A stretch of DNA of 64,000 nucleotides from Microdochium bolleyi (GCA_001566295.1 KQ964245.1:2299524-2363523); one strand, 5' to 3'. Numbered from the stretch's first letter, positions 21,219 through 32,417 are shown. Notes: generated by a model not told the origin, from the sequence alone. Made by a program: numbers and translations.

Positions 21219-22812
21219 ATGGCGGCTCCCCCAGACAAGCTCGCGCCCTTTTTCTCCGCGTCCGCCACCGACCAGAGCGCAGTGCTCGTCACCGTCGCCA
21301 TCGTCGCGGGGGCCGTTTCGGCCCTAGCAATCGCCGCGAAGCTGTTCTGGCGCCGCAACCTCTTCTCCCTCAAGAGCTACGACCATGCGCTTCTAGCGGG
21401 CGCCACGTTGCTGTTCGTGTACATAGGGCTGGTGGTGTTTTCCGCCAATCTGGGCGTTGGGAAACATCGAGAGGCTGTCGGCGAGGCAAACCTGGAAGCC
21501 ATCCGAAAGGTAAGCATGTCGAGACTGTCCATGCTCTTCCATCACTGCGCATGGTGCGGCTTTTGATCTTGGACAGCCCAGCTAACCTTCTTGTCTTCCG
21601 ACCGACGAAAAGACCCAGTATGCCATCGACCTCCTGGGGATCCTGATAGGCACGTGCACAAAAGTGTCCATGTGCCTTTTCATCAAGTCGATCAACTCGT
21701 ACAACAATGTATTCACCGCCAACATGGTTCTCCTGGGCCTGATCTGTGCTTTCGCCCTGAGCTCGTTCCTCGCCAACTGCTTCCGATGCAGTCTGCCGAC
21801 GCCCTGGCTAGCCGATTCAGCGGCCTCGTGCCCGGCAGCTTCCTCGATCTACCAGTATACGATCGTGTCCAGCATGATCACGGACACGCTGATCGTGACC
21901 TTGGCAATCGCCATGGTTTGCAAGGTGCAAACAGCCGTGAAGACGAAAGTCTTTGTCATATCGCTGTTCTCCTTCCGCATGGTGTAAGTCTCCCACATCA
22001 CCTCCACCGGCCGCATAGAAGTACAAACACTGACCTCGTACGTATATTCTCGTAGTTGCGTGGCCACAATGGTCCCCGCTCTGCTCGACGCCACACACCT
22101 CTATCACGGCCAAGGAAACTCTGACTACACCTGGCTCTCCCTCAATCCTTCTGTCTGGCTCGCCGCGACCGCGAACTGCTCCGTCATCACGGCCTGTGTG
22201 CCTAGCCTTAAGGGCTTATTCGACAGCTGGCTCGGCAACACGATCGGCCTTGAAATTGACGCGCCGTACCAGCTCGAGCGGATGAACGGCAAGAATGTTT
22301 TCGAGGCGACTGCGTATGAGTCTGGACACGGCGGCGGCAGCGGCGGAAGCGGCGGCTTGAACAGCAAGAACAGCAGCAATAGCGACGGCGGAGTGAGCTC
22401 GAGAAATCAGAGACCTGGCGCACTGACTCGGAAGTCTAGCAAGCTGGGCCGGTCTCCTTCTCCTTCTCCGGACAGGCGCGCATCGCATTATTCGGCGCTG
22501 AAGCTTGGCCCGGCTGTCCCGAATCAAGCGACGTGCTTCTCCGACGGCAACTCTGGTCCTAGAGGCAGGTCCGTGGCACCGGGAGGATCAGGATCCCGAC
22601 GACATTATCCAGACCCTAATCGCATCAGCGATGATGACGATGATGAAGACGATGCGCATGAGAGCGAGAGTGTCAAGAGGTTAACGCGTGGCATCGTGAT
22701 ACAGGAGGAGGTTGAGGTGCGCTTTGAAAATGAAAAGCATGGCCAGAGCCATCATCGCCGCGAGGAGAGCAATGCTAGTGATAGCCGACGAGCTTGGTCG
22801 GCGTCGACGTAG
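21219..22812 (+). CDS. Rhodopsin-domain (SAT4/PTH11-like) integral membrane protein
   Basis: Exons are 21219..21509, 21613..21983 and 22056..22812, coding for 472 aa. The first 280 residues form seven probable membrane helices: AVLVTVAIVAGAVSALAIAAKLFW, HALLAGATLLFVYIGLVVF, TQYAIDLLGILIGTCTKVSMCLFIK, NMVLLGLICAFALSSFLA, MITDTLIVTLAIAMV, and a last span starting VWLAATANCSVITACVPSLK. This follows the fungal rhodopsin-domain layout, including the SIYQYTIVSSMITDTLI helix with its Asp. There is no CFEM domain. The C-terminal 190 residues are cytosolic low complexity: a Gly/Ser-rich segment, SPSPSPDRR, and an acidic run (ISDDDDDEDDAHESE). Family members are candidate surface sensors, and some act in host-surface recognition. 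The role here is unknown. Confidence 0.85.
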
Positions 22813-23837
22813 ACAAGGGAGGTTGGAGGGTCGTCGGGTCAGGAGTTCCTTGGATAGCGAATTTATGTATTGGGTTTTGGCTTTTACTGTCTACCCTGAT
22901 GAAATGGCGTCCACTCCCTCTGTGATTGCTAGAAACCGGGCTCTAGCATTGCTGACCCCGCTCTAACCAGAGAAAGCTGGGCTCCGTGGCAACAAGTTAC
23001 TTCGTGTTCAAACAACAGTGACACAGGAAGATAACGACGCAGCGGTCTATGCCTCGCTTTGAGTATTAAGCCTGGCAATGCTGCCGAGCTGTGCCCTCTC
23101 TCGATTGGCGGCCGGTGGACCGGTAGACTGTGGCTGTTCAAGAAAAAGCGTGACTCGAACCAGGGGGAACTGCTGTGAGTATCTTGTTTGTGCGTGAGCT
23201 GGAGTGTTGTGCAGTTGTGATCCATGTCAATAGTACGCGTATCTTTAGGGTACTCGAGGGCACTCGAACCAGAGTTCTTGAAGCTACAGGACCAAGACGA
23301 GATCGAGGAGGGAAGCGCCGTGGGGCTGGGCGGACATCTGGAAGGAGCAACCCCTGAAATCGGCGCTAAGCCTAGAAAAGACTAAGCGCAACGACACGTC
23401 AAGGTGCCCAACCTTAAGGTACCCGTGCATTGTGCATGTGGTTCCCCTCGATGGCGGTAGCTTCTCGAGTCCAACCCCTCACGAAACGACGACAACATCA
23501 AGCACGACAAGAGCGAACAAGTCTAGGCCACCACCATCGACGAGACTGCACTCCTACCTTGATTCCAAATCCTATTTATCGCTGAATTCACTCGCTTGCC
23601 GCACCCAAGCCCCAGCTGGCACGATCCTCCATCGACATCGGGCATCGACCGCCACTTCGAACTTTGACGATCATCAGTCCTCGCAACACCCTCTGAATTC
23701 GCCGCCCACCTCAACCGGGTGAGATGCCCGCGGGCGTAGTGCCGATCACTAGAGGCTCCCAGAAAGCCCGCCAGACGGACACTTGAACACTACAACACTT
23801 CGCTACTGTGTCTGCCATACCTCACCACCTCATCACG
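22813..23837. other. Intergenic and hookA leader
   Basis: About 1 kb without a supported gene. The right 400 bases are CA/AC-rich (AACGACGACAACATCAAGC-type) and likely form the hookA promoter and leader. Confidence 0.5.
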
Positions 23838-26475
23838 ATGCCGCTCTTTGCCTACAATGCAACGACTCAAGGGGTATTGCTCGAATGGGTAAGCGAGTAT
23901 ATCTTTGTTGGTGGAAATCTAGTAGTCGAGCTGACGCCGGACGCGTTCCTAGGCAAGCCTCATGCTCGAGAAACGTGCCAAGAAATCTGTAGAGAGACGA
24001 GCCAAGTCTCCTTCCGACCTATATGACGGTGTCATCTTCCACCACCTCCTCGAGATCCTAGATCAGAATTATGACGGCGAACGCTTCCAACAACACCTAC
24101 ACACAGCGAGCGACGATCAGGACCACAAGTCCCGCGGACTACACATCATTTGCGCCGCCCTCAACAAATTTGCCAGCCGCGAATGCCCCGACATCAAACC
24201 TTTGGCGGAGAGGGTAGACTCGCATCGTATCGATGGAGACCCCAAGGCACTCCTCGACGTCCTGACCATACTCTTGAGCGCCTCGGTTATGCTAGAGAAC
24301 CTCGACAAGCGTAACGAGAATGTCCAGCTCATCACTACCGACCTGCAGGCCAGCGGTGGCACGATTATGGCGTTGATCCAGGGCACCCAGGAACTCCTCA
24401 AGTCGGATGAATCGATGGAGGCGTTAGACTCTGAAGCTTCAGTGGGCCTGGACGATACTGCGGACTACGATAATGATACCGAGCTTCTGCTTGAGCAGGA
24501 GCGGGCTCATTGGCAACATGAAGCTGAGGAAGCACATCGTCGGGCGGCGAACCTCAAGTTGCGTCTGGATCGCTTGCAGGACAACCATGACGAGATGATG
24601 GATAAGCATGCGAAACTCCAGGACGAGAATGAAGAATTGCGCAAACAAATCGAGTCTGAAATGGGCAACTACGACAAACACCGTCTACAACAACAACTAC
24701 GCGATGCCGAGGCAGTCATCGCTAATCTTGAAGAGCGGATAGAGGCCTCTAGGGACGAGATGATCCGCCTCGAGCGTGAGAACAAAGCTTTGGAGATTCG
24801 CGCCAAGAAGGCCGACTCTCTGGCGGACGACAATCAAGAACTCAAAATCATGATCGACGATCTGACGAAGCGGGCAAACATGGCAGAGAACTACCGCAAG
24901 AAAGTCGAGGCATTCAGGGAGCAAGAGGTAGAGCTCCAAAGTCTCCGGAACGACAAGTTCGATCTTGCAGGCATTAGCGAGCAACTCCGACAAGCCGACC
25001 AAAAGATCAAACAGTACCGGAGAGAGGCCTCAGAGTACTCGAACAAGATGCAGCAGTATGAGATTGAGTACGCCAGTTTTCGCGACCAGAAGAGCCTTTG
25101 GACCAGCGAGAACACAGCTCTCAGGATGAGGGTGCAAGTTCTTGAAGAGCGCGCACAATCCGATGAGCAGACAGTCAAAGACCTGCAGGAGAAAGTGATG
25201 ATGGTGGACCCTTCAGCTACATTAGAGATGCGACCCACGATCGGATCTGGCTCTCTCGAGGATGAGCTCAGCGAGAGCACCCCGACCGTATCTATGAAAG
25301 ACCTCGAGATCCAAAGGCTACAGGCGGAGAACACGCTCCTTCGTAGCAGTATTGGGACGGAAGGCGACAAGGGACAATTGCTTGTGGAGATGGAGGATCT
25401 CAAGTCCTCGTATAGGACTCTGCAAGAAAAGTTCAACGAAATCACAGAGAAGCATATCATCGGCCAGAAGCAGATCGATGCTCTTAGCAAGGATGGGTAA
25501 GTGGCCCGCACCATTCGTACAATACTGAGGCTCCACTAACAGTGTCGCAGTGACAGCGGTAATCTCGAATTGAGATCGCAAGTACTCGCTGAGCAAGCTG
25601 AAGTCAAGGCGCTCACCCTAAAGCTTCAAGCTACTCAACAGGAGCTTGCCGACAAAGATCGTGACCTAGTTGCAGCCCGCGGAGACTGTAAGTCAAGACC
25701 ATGCCAGTATCAAGTGAGATAGCACTGACATAGGCACATAGTGAGCACTGTTGAAAAGACAACTCTTGAGCAGCTGGACGAGCTCAAGCGCACAGACGGC
25801 ATGTTGGCAGTGTCTCTACGCACAGAGCTGGACGCCAAGAGGACGGAGTTCAAGTCGCTAAAAGATCTGTACGAAAATGCGCAGACACAGCTGCTCAACA
25901 CTCTTGTCGATCGTGATGAAGTGCGACGGCAGAAGGAAGAGCTTGTGAGGCAGCTGGCTGGTCAGCCTGAAGGCCCTGGCGAATTCATGACCCAAGAACA
26001 GTTCGAGAAGATCAAGCAGCGCCACAACACGCTCAAATCGGTGAGTTCGAAGCTTTCTCAACATGTTTGTGCAGCACTGACAACTATCCCCAGCGAATCG
26101 AGGAGATGGAGACCAAGAACCGCGAGCTCGAGCGGACAGTCAAAGCGCTGCGCTCAGGTTCCGAGTTTGGCGCGCACAAGGTTCGTAATGATGCTGCTTA
26201 TATCCGCAAGGTCCTTCCTGACAACCAGAACCAGGCCAAGACAGATTCGGTCATCAAGAATCTGGAAAGGGAGAATGCCCTCATAGCTTCAGCTTGGTAC
26301 GACATGAACAGTCGGTTGCAGAGCAACTACGTTGTACTCCAACGACGTCAAGACGTGCCAAAAAGCTGGCTCAACAAGCAGAGGCAGCTGGTCAATGGTG
26401 AGTTTCGGGTAATTCCGCCCTCCCTGAACGTTGTTGTATACATACTGACCTCAATCAGCTACACCGAGGAGGTAG
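23838..26475 (+). CDS. hookA: HookA, Hook-family dynein-cargo adaptor
   Basis: Exons are 23838..23888, 23953..25496, 25551..25687, 25742..26040, 26094..26397 and 26459..26475, coding for 783 aa. The N-terminal Hook domain (residues 1 to about 170; GVLLEWASLMLEKRAKK, SDLYDGVIFHHLLEILD, LLDVLTILLSASVMLENLDKR) binds the dynein light intermediate chain. Long coiled coils run from about residue 190 to 700 and recruit dynein-dynactin. The C-terminal part (SAWYDMNSRLQSNYVVLQRR, PKSWLNKQRQLVN) matches the cargo-binding end of fungal HookA, which links dynein to early endosomes through the FHIP/FTS complex. The first exon is only 17 codons, and its start is the only ATG in that frame. The last exon is five codons to a TAG at 26473; an open frame 26507-26758 just downstream could be an alternative C-terminus, but joining it needs an implausible 34-bp intron. 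Confidence 0.88.
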
Positions 26476-27792
26476 GCACTCCTGGCAAGCTAGGCAATCG
26501 CCAAGCTACCCTTTGTCGGCTCCATCAGTATCGGCCTCGGAGTCTCCGGCGCCTGGCAGTGCACGCCGCCCACCATGGAGGATGAAGTCGGAGTCTCGGA
26601 TCACGCAGATATTGTCTAGTGGTAGCTCGCCGTTCCGATCGCCCCTGCACATATTAAACCCAAATACTTCCTCGCCTCCCTCGCAGTTATTATCATCCCT
26701 TCGCAACCTGGCCAAGACGCATATGCATCAAACAATACCACGGGGTGTCTTAGACTAGACGCAGGCCCGGGTTGTTCAGAAGATAGACGCTCGGTCCGCT
26801 CTAGTGCACAACTCAGCGTTAGAATATATACCCCATTTCAGCGTTTATATACTCAGTGTATATTTGTCCGCATCGGAGAGGTGGTGGCCAGACTCTTCCG
26901 GTTGTCGGAAAGGCACAGATCAGGAGAGGCGTGCAGCGCCAGCCAATCACGGAGCGGCTGGCACCTGGTTTAGGCAGCTCGACGAGTTCCTTGCGGAGAG
27001 GAGTGCACAGAGTGGTCCTGTTTGTGCTGGACATGTGCTATGGAGACCCTAGGGTGCTTTTTCGTCACATGCTATGAATAAAAGGCAAGCAAACATTATC
27101 GGGCGCGCGACGCCATTCACACCTTGCTCCCTGTTCGCCTGCGATGAACGCCGAAGAAAAGCCCCGCTTCGAGAGGCGGCCGACACACCTGCCTGACGTT
27201 CTCCAGCCCCAGATCGCCCACAAGTGGGGGCTCTGGGCCAGGATGGAAACCCAAACCAGCCAACCAGCATCGTGACGTTTGTCAGGCGTACTGGACGTCG
27301 TCAGCCAAGCCTTCGCAAGGCCCAGATAGGTGTGCGTCAAGGTGAGGAAGCATGAAGGCGGTGATTGCTCAAGCTCAATGCTAGTACGACAAGCGTTAGC
27401 CTTGCTGTTCGGTGAATTGCTGGCCTGGCTCGCCTGGGCTGGGTCAGGTGGTCAGGTGCGCGACGAGTAATGTTTCGACTTTTGCCAGCAATGATCAGAG
27501 TTTAGGCAGGCTGGTGATGGACTGACCGAGTTGCACCCTGCTGGCATGGCAGTGGTTGCTGCGTAGGATGTAGTCTAGACCGGTACTTGAGACCAGTAGC
27601 TCTGTTGACCGACACGCTGCTTTCCCCGCCTCCCAGCCTTCGTCCTCCTTGGTCGAGCTTGCCTTTCTCCTTCCTTGTTGTCACATTCTCGACGACATCA
27701 TCTTGATCATAGCATCGCTGTTCCATCCAGTAACAATACCATCTGTGCAACATATAAGAAGAATCACACCACCATCACCACCACCACACACA
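26476..27792. other. Intergenic, 1.3 kb
   Basis: Apart from the open frame 26507-26758 discussed under hookA, nothing supportable is seen. The right end is the promoter and leader of the CPVV-repeat gene (AACATATAAG near 27749; CACCACCACACA leader). Confidence 0.5.
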
Positions 27793-28245
27793 ATGTCGTC
27801 CAAGAACGCCTCCGAGGTCTGCCCCGTCGTTGGCACGACAAACTCGACCCTCCCGCCCTCGCACCCGGCCGTCGACCTCTCCAAGCCGGGCCAGAAGTGC
27901 CCCGTCGTCGGCGCGAAGACGGAGCACCACGGCAACCTGCACCAGCACCCGGACGTCCCCATCCCCTCCGACGCCAACCCCGCCGACGCCCAGCGCTGCC
28001 CCGTCGTCAGCAAGCTCGTCAACGAGCCCCAGAGCCAGGAGCTCGACGACAAGGTCTGCCCCGTCGTCGGCCCCGTGACCACGATCCTCCCGCCCGACCA
28101 CCCGGCCACGGAGGGCCAGGACCCGGAGAAGGAGTGCCCCGTCACGCACGCCAAGGTCGGTCACCACAAGGGCAAGGTCATGGGCCACCCGAGCGTTGCC
28201 GGGGCAGCGGAGGGCGCGGTCTGTCCTGTCGTCGGACATGCTTAG
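27793..28245 (+). CDS. Small CPVV-repeat protein with six Cys-Pro (heme-regulatory-like) motifs
   Basis: Intronless, 150 aa, start in ACACAATGTC. It has no signal peptide and no membrane span. All six cysteines are followed by proline: VCPVV (Cys10), KCPVV (36), RCPVV (69), VCPVV (89), ECPVT (115) and VCPVV (144). Residues 9-73 and 88-150 form two diverged copies: TTNSTLPPSHPA aligns with PVTTILPPDHPA, and AKTEHHGN with AKVGHHKG. Codon choice is extremely C/G-biased at third positions, suggesting strong expression. Cys-Pro followed by Val, preceded by a basic residue in two copies, is the core of heme-regulatory motifs in heme-responsive regulators. Heme or metal binding is therefore a reasonable guess but not shown. 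I know no characterised homologue. Confidence 0.8.
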   Translation: MSSKNASEVCPVVGTTNSTLPPSHPAVDLSKPGQKCPVVGAKTEHHGNLHQHPDVPIPSDANPADAQRCPVVSKLVNEPQSQELDDKVCPVVGPVTTILPPDHPATEGQDPEKECPVTHAKVGHHKGKVMGHPSVAGAAEGAVCPVVGHA

Positions 28246-29147
28246 GTGTGCCCTATCATAGCTTAGGGTTTCCCGCTTCTTCGTGTTCTTGTCTTATCAT
28301 GGCTACCCTGAGCTGGCTGGCTCGCTTGACCCGGAGCTTGATCGGGGATTTGGGAGGAGTTCTGATTGCTTTCAAGTTCTTTCTGCTCCAAGAATGGCAA
28401 TTTCAATGCTTGTGCAACGAGTTGTATGGTTGGACCGACAATTTTCGTGTCCCTTTAACGAGACAACTTCTTTATCTATCAATTGAGGCGTTGCACATCC
28501 GCTCTTCAGTCGACATGTGATGGCGAGATGTATGCAACTCGGTGTGAATGACATGGTGCTCAAGTCGATGCTCCTAGGCGTCAAGAGAAACATGTCAGAT
28601 ATACCACTCAGTTGGGCGAGCCTCAAGAGTGGACTGATGGCTCGTCCCGTCCAGTGCCCTGCTGCTAAGCACAATATCACAGCGCTTTGAGGACTTCAAC
28701 ATCATCTAGGTAGCTCGTGCCTCGTCAGAGATGAATCTGCCAAGGTGCCATTGAGATGACGTGAGTGGGGTCATGGGCTGGGGGCCAGCCAGACTTGACT
28801 TGGCGCGGAACATTCCCGCCCTCTACAACTGCAGAAGACCCTCCAACTGCCGACTTTTTGTCGTGAGATCAGTGAACGAGACCACAAAACGACAGAAGCA
28901 CGTCAAGCTCGACAGCGCCAGATACGCTTCCGTTCGGCAATTCACTGGGAGACGCACAGCCTTTGAGATCCCGTCTCGCGCATCGCTCCCGCCTCAGCCG
29001 CCGCTTTTCGAGGGACAACCACCGGCCGAAGCGCAGACCCAGCAGCGCATCTCGAGCACGAGCCTGGGCTCCCCGTCACGACAATAAGCCGCCCCTCGAC
29101 GCACCCCCCACACCGCGCACTTGCTAGGAGAGAAGAGCAGCGCAGCA
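28246..29147. other. Intergenic, 0.9 kb
   Basis: The 3' flank of the CPVV gene and the promoter of the next gene. No coding or RNA feature is supported. Confidence 0.5.
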
Positions 29148-29834
29148 ATGTTCCCGACTCTCGCCCGGCGCCTCGTCGCGCGCGCGGCAGCTCCCACCCG
29201 GACGCCGCCGAGCCCGGCGTCCGCCCCGAAGCTCAGCCCGAGCAACATCTACTCGTCGCAGTACAAGCCCAAGAAGATCTGGCCGCCCGACTTCACGAAG
29301 CTCTCGGAGAAGGAGCAGTTCCGGTTCGAGCGGCGGTACAAGCGCCGCGTCAAGCTCGCGACGGCGCGGCCGCGGTGGGACAAGTACGTGCGGCTGGCGC
29401 AGCTGTTTAGCGTTTCCTGTGAGTACTGTGCTTTCCGATTCCCGAGGCGGTGACTTTTGGAAATGTTAGCGCCAGTGAAGGGGAGGGGTATTTTCCGGAG
29501 CCGAGATTTCGGATGGTGCAGGGACTGGACGGGATTTTGGCCCCGGGGGTTTATCAACAGGGAGATGTACTGACTGCCCATATCATCGTCACAGTTGTCG
29601 GAGTATATACTGTCTTCTGGATGGACTGGCAGACAGAGAACCCGCCGTTCGAAGGGGTAAGTGCTCCTCTCTTCTCACTCTCGTCCCGACGAGCAGACCG
29701 AGAGGTATGATGTTAACCAGAAACACATTCGCACACAGGTTCGGCAAGTCTTCCGCAATGCGTTTGCCTCGTTTTCGCCCGACGAGCAGCAGCAACGGCG
29801 GCACCCCAGCAGCCAGACATCGCAGGACAAGTGA
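29148..29834 (+). CDS. Small single-span membrane protein, probably mitochondrial
   Basis: Exons are 29148..29418, 29595..29656 and 29739..29834, coding for 142 aa. The N-terminus (MFPTLARRLVARAAAPTRT) is basic, amphipathic and free of acids, like a mitochondrial presequence. A highly charged matrix-type segment follows (KPKKIWPPDFTKLSEKEQFRFERRYKRRVKL, split here into two overlapping descriptions: KPKKIWPPDF and LSEKEQFRFERRYKRR). One membrane span comes next (LFSVSFVGVYTVFWMDW), and a short Gln-rich tail ends the protein. The 62-bp middle exon holds most of the span, and frame continuity across both introns supports the model. It looks like a conserved fungal inner-membrane protein, but I cannot name the family. 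Confidence 0.7.
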
Positions 29835-30210
29835 GCGCGCGAGTATACGAGATTCCACGGTGCTCAATTAGATGGGACACGTACGATATGTATCATATTT
29901 TCACAGCGATATTTGCATATTCATGGAGTTCAGGATTTGCTATTGATTAATACCGTCCAAGTGCCCACGCACATACTTTAAGTATGTACAACACCCAGGG
30001 TAGGACAACTTCAAAAGAGAGGTTGTCATGCTATGGCCGTGAAAGCTGATGCGAGCCTATCCGTGTGCTCCACAACACCAAATGTTGCAAACCAGGCGAT
30101 GCCCCGAGACCGCTTAGCGATCGTGATACTTCTTTTGTGCCAAACTTGTGGCATTCCATCATCGTTGTCTACTCTCGCTCCGCATGCCCCTCCTCATCCT
30201 CCAGGAGGTG
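29835..30210. other. Convergent intergenic region
   Basis: About 375 bp holding the 3' UTRs of the mitochondrial-type gene and AP-3 sigma. Nothing else is seen. Confidence 0.5.
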
Positions 30211-30869
30211 CTACCTGCCTGGCCAGCCAAAGTTGCTGCCGAGCGACAAGCCCGCGGCACTCAGCCCTCCCGACCTCGACTCGTTGACGGGCCTCTTTGC
30301 CACTGTCCCTTGCGCCCGCACCCCCGCGACGATGCGCTCTAGATTCGTCTCAATAACGACGCCGCCGACAATCATCTCGCTGAGGGTGGTGTGCAGGGCC
30401 TCAAAATTGAAGATGAGGTCGAGCTCGCAGACGTTCTCGAACAAGCGGTCGAGCGCCTCGACGTAGACCTGGATCAGATCCAGTAAGGCCAGGGGGGACT
30501 CGGTCGAGGTGGATATCACGATGAAGTAGAGCGTCGCATAGTTGCGGTAGGTGACGAGCGAGGGGACGTCGTTGTGCGGCTCCGAGGCCGAGTGCGAGGT
30601 GCCCGACGCGGCGAGGAGGGGCGGGAGCGGGAGGAAGTTGCAGGCGCCGCTCGGCCGGTTCGAGACGAGGGTGAAGATCTCGGTGATCAGGCGCTGCTGG
30701 ATGCTCGTTTCCTGTAGGCAAGGTAGGACGAAGTCAGTTCAGCTGGTCTATTCAGTAGACCGCGGAGGGTCCGTGATCGGGTCCCGAGGGCCCTACATAC
30801 AAGCTGTGTGTAGAACTTTGTGAGGCGGGGCTGGCCCTGGCCGTTGAAAACGAGCACGGCGTTGATCAT
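30211..30869 (-). CDS. aps3: AP-3 adaptor complex sigma subunit
   Basis: Exons are complement(30801..30869, 30211..30711), with a phase-0 intron after 23 codons, giving 189 aa. MINAVLVFNGQGQPRLTKFY is the canonical clathrin-adaptor small-chain start. YRNYATLYFIVISTSTESPLALLDLIQ and VEALDRLFENVCELDLIFNF identify sigma-3. The loop after ITEIFTLVSNRP is longer than in animals (Pro/Ser-rich insert before YRNYA), and the C-terminus adds about 40 Arg/Gly-rich residues. AP-3 sorts cargo from late Golgi/endosomes to the vacuole. The gene is divergent from the bZIP gene. Confidence 0.93.
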
Positions 30870-31454
30870 GATGGTTGCGGCCGCTCGGCGGCTGGGAAGC
30901 AACGGGCCGCTATGCAAGGGGAGAGAAAGCTTGTCGGCGCTGCCTGTCAACCATCTTCCCGAGGTCTGCGCGACATGGACTCGTTCGGCAAACGTCACTC
31001 GCGGAACATGCCCACGACCGCGGGAGGGCGGCTCTGATAGTGGGGGCTGCCCTTGTGGAGCACAGTCGCAAAATTCGGACACTTCCAGGTTGTACAGATG
31101 CAGCAGCTCAGACGTGCAGCGCCACAATCTCACTGCAACAGAGCACGGAGGGCCCGCCCGCGCTTGGCTGAACAAGGCCGCGCTTGCATCTGCCCGTAAC
31201 ACCATCCATCCAACCCGGCCCAAGCAGGGAACTTGCGCAGGACACTGCGACTGCCGCCCGAGCATAAACTTGGCCCGATTCCCCCCTCCGTCTCGCCCTC
31301 GCCTTCTCCTCCTCATCCCAACAATCATCACCCTTCGCGCCCCTTCCGCGCATTCCCACCTTGGACCACCCCGAGTCGTTGCCGTCGCTTTGTAGACGGC
31401 ACGTTAAACAATACCTTTAAGCTCGTCTGCCGGTCTCTCCCACCATTCGCAGCC
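30870..31454. promoter_or_regulatory. Divergent promoter of AP-3 sigma and the bZIP gene
   Basis: A 585-bp region. The bZIP side is pyrimidine-rich (CCCCTCCGTCTCGCCCTCGCC near 31280). A short upstream frame ATGCCC...TGA starts at about 30996. No TGACTC element is visible here; the only ones near this gene are inside its intron. Confidence 0.4.
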
Positions 31455-32417
31455 ATGTCTTTCACGTCAAACGTCTTCTTCCGGCCCGCGCAACGATGCG
31501 ACGTCTTCAACCCCATCTGACCCCCAGCTTGTCTGGGGGGTCACCTCCGCGCCAGGACTCGCGGACTCTCTCTCGTCGACCCAGTTCCTGATCCATGACC
31601 ACCACGACCCCCTCAATGGACTCGGTCTTCAGGGCGGCTGGCTCGACAACTTCAACTTCCCCGGTGGCGATCACGCAGGTGTTGCCAAGGTCAACGGCGG
31701 CGGGCTCGGTATTGATTTCGATCTTAGCCCGGCGTCCGCCATTGACAACGTCAATCTCGGAATCGACTGGTCTCAGCTGACTAACGACCTCGTCGATTCG
31801 CACAACTCCTCGCTGAATGCAGTAGACACGCATGGCGACTTTGTCACTCATGGTGAGTTTGCCCCTCGTGCACCAACGGCTGCACATGAGTCTTTATGAC
31901 TCATGCGCCATGGCACACCCACCACTACACCATTACATATATACTGATACATAACACAGATATCTCCCCTGACTACAGCCTCAACCCCAGCCCCATCTTC
32001 ACCATGCCCCTCTCCGACCACAGTCTGTCTGATGTCTCATTGTCCCCGTCGGACCTTGTAGATCCCATTCTCTTCCCACCCACTCCTCTGTCAGCAACTA
32101 CCCCTGTCCTTGCTGGCAACAACTACTCTCCCCCTCTCCATGGCATCGCCATGTCTGGCAACAACTCTGGGCGCAAACGCAAGGACTCCCCGAGCGATGT
32201 AGACCCAGATGTGATCCTCAAGCGTCAACGCAACAACGTCGCGGCTCGCAAGTACCGCCAGAAGCGGATCGACCGCATCGACGAGCTCGAGGCAGAGGTG
32301 GAGGAGGTCAAGAAGGAACGTGATGACTTACGACTACGATTGGCCCGGCAAGAAGCTGAGACTGCTGCTCTCAAGATGATGCTGCAGATGAAGAATGGTG
32401 ACGCCGCGAAGGACTGA
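31455..32417 (+). CDS. bZIP transcription factor, GCN4/CPC1/JlbA-like
   Basis: The bZIP domain is encoded by the last exon (31960..32417). The basic region LKRQRNNVAARKYRQKRIDRI has the N-x7-R signature, followed by a leucine zipper (LEAEVEEVKKERDDLRLRL, ending AALKMMLQMK). The preceding exon (to 31852, phase-1 donor) encodes an acidic Asp/Asn/Leu-rich activation-type region, including LGIDFDLSPASAIDNVNLGIDW. That frame has no ATG back to a stop at 31405. The coding-like ATG at 31455 (MSFTSNVFFRPAQR) is in another frame and stops at 31520. Either a 55-bp intron with a weak GTCTTC donor (31473-31527) joins them (266 aa), or one base is extra in the CCCC before 31520 (284 aa), or the start lies upstream. 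GCN4-type factors control amino-acid biosynthesis; Neurospora CPC-1 is about 270 aa. Confidence 0.8.
31887..31904. promoter_or_regulatory. Paired GCN4/AP-1-type sites inside the bZIP intron
   Basis: The intron 31853-31959 contains TGAGTC (31887-31892) and, ten bases on, the perfect 9-bp palindrome ATGACTCAT (31896-31904), the optimal Gcn4/CPC1 binding site. Its position inside a GCN4-like gene suggests autoregulation; this is inference. Confidence 0.5.

Noticed and set aside
23090..23170. A GACTCGAACC-containing segment considered as a tRNA
   Set aside because: The arms cannot be paired into a cloverleaf, and no acceptor stem or anticodon loop is found.
27793..28245. CPVV repeats considered as a secreted or membrane Cys-rich protein
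   Set aside because: There is no signal peptide or hydrophobic span, so a cytosolic or nuclear protein is more likely.
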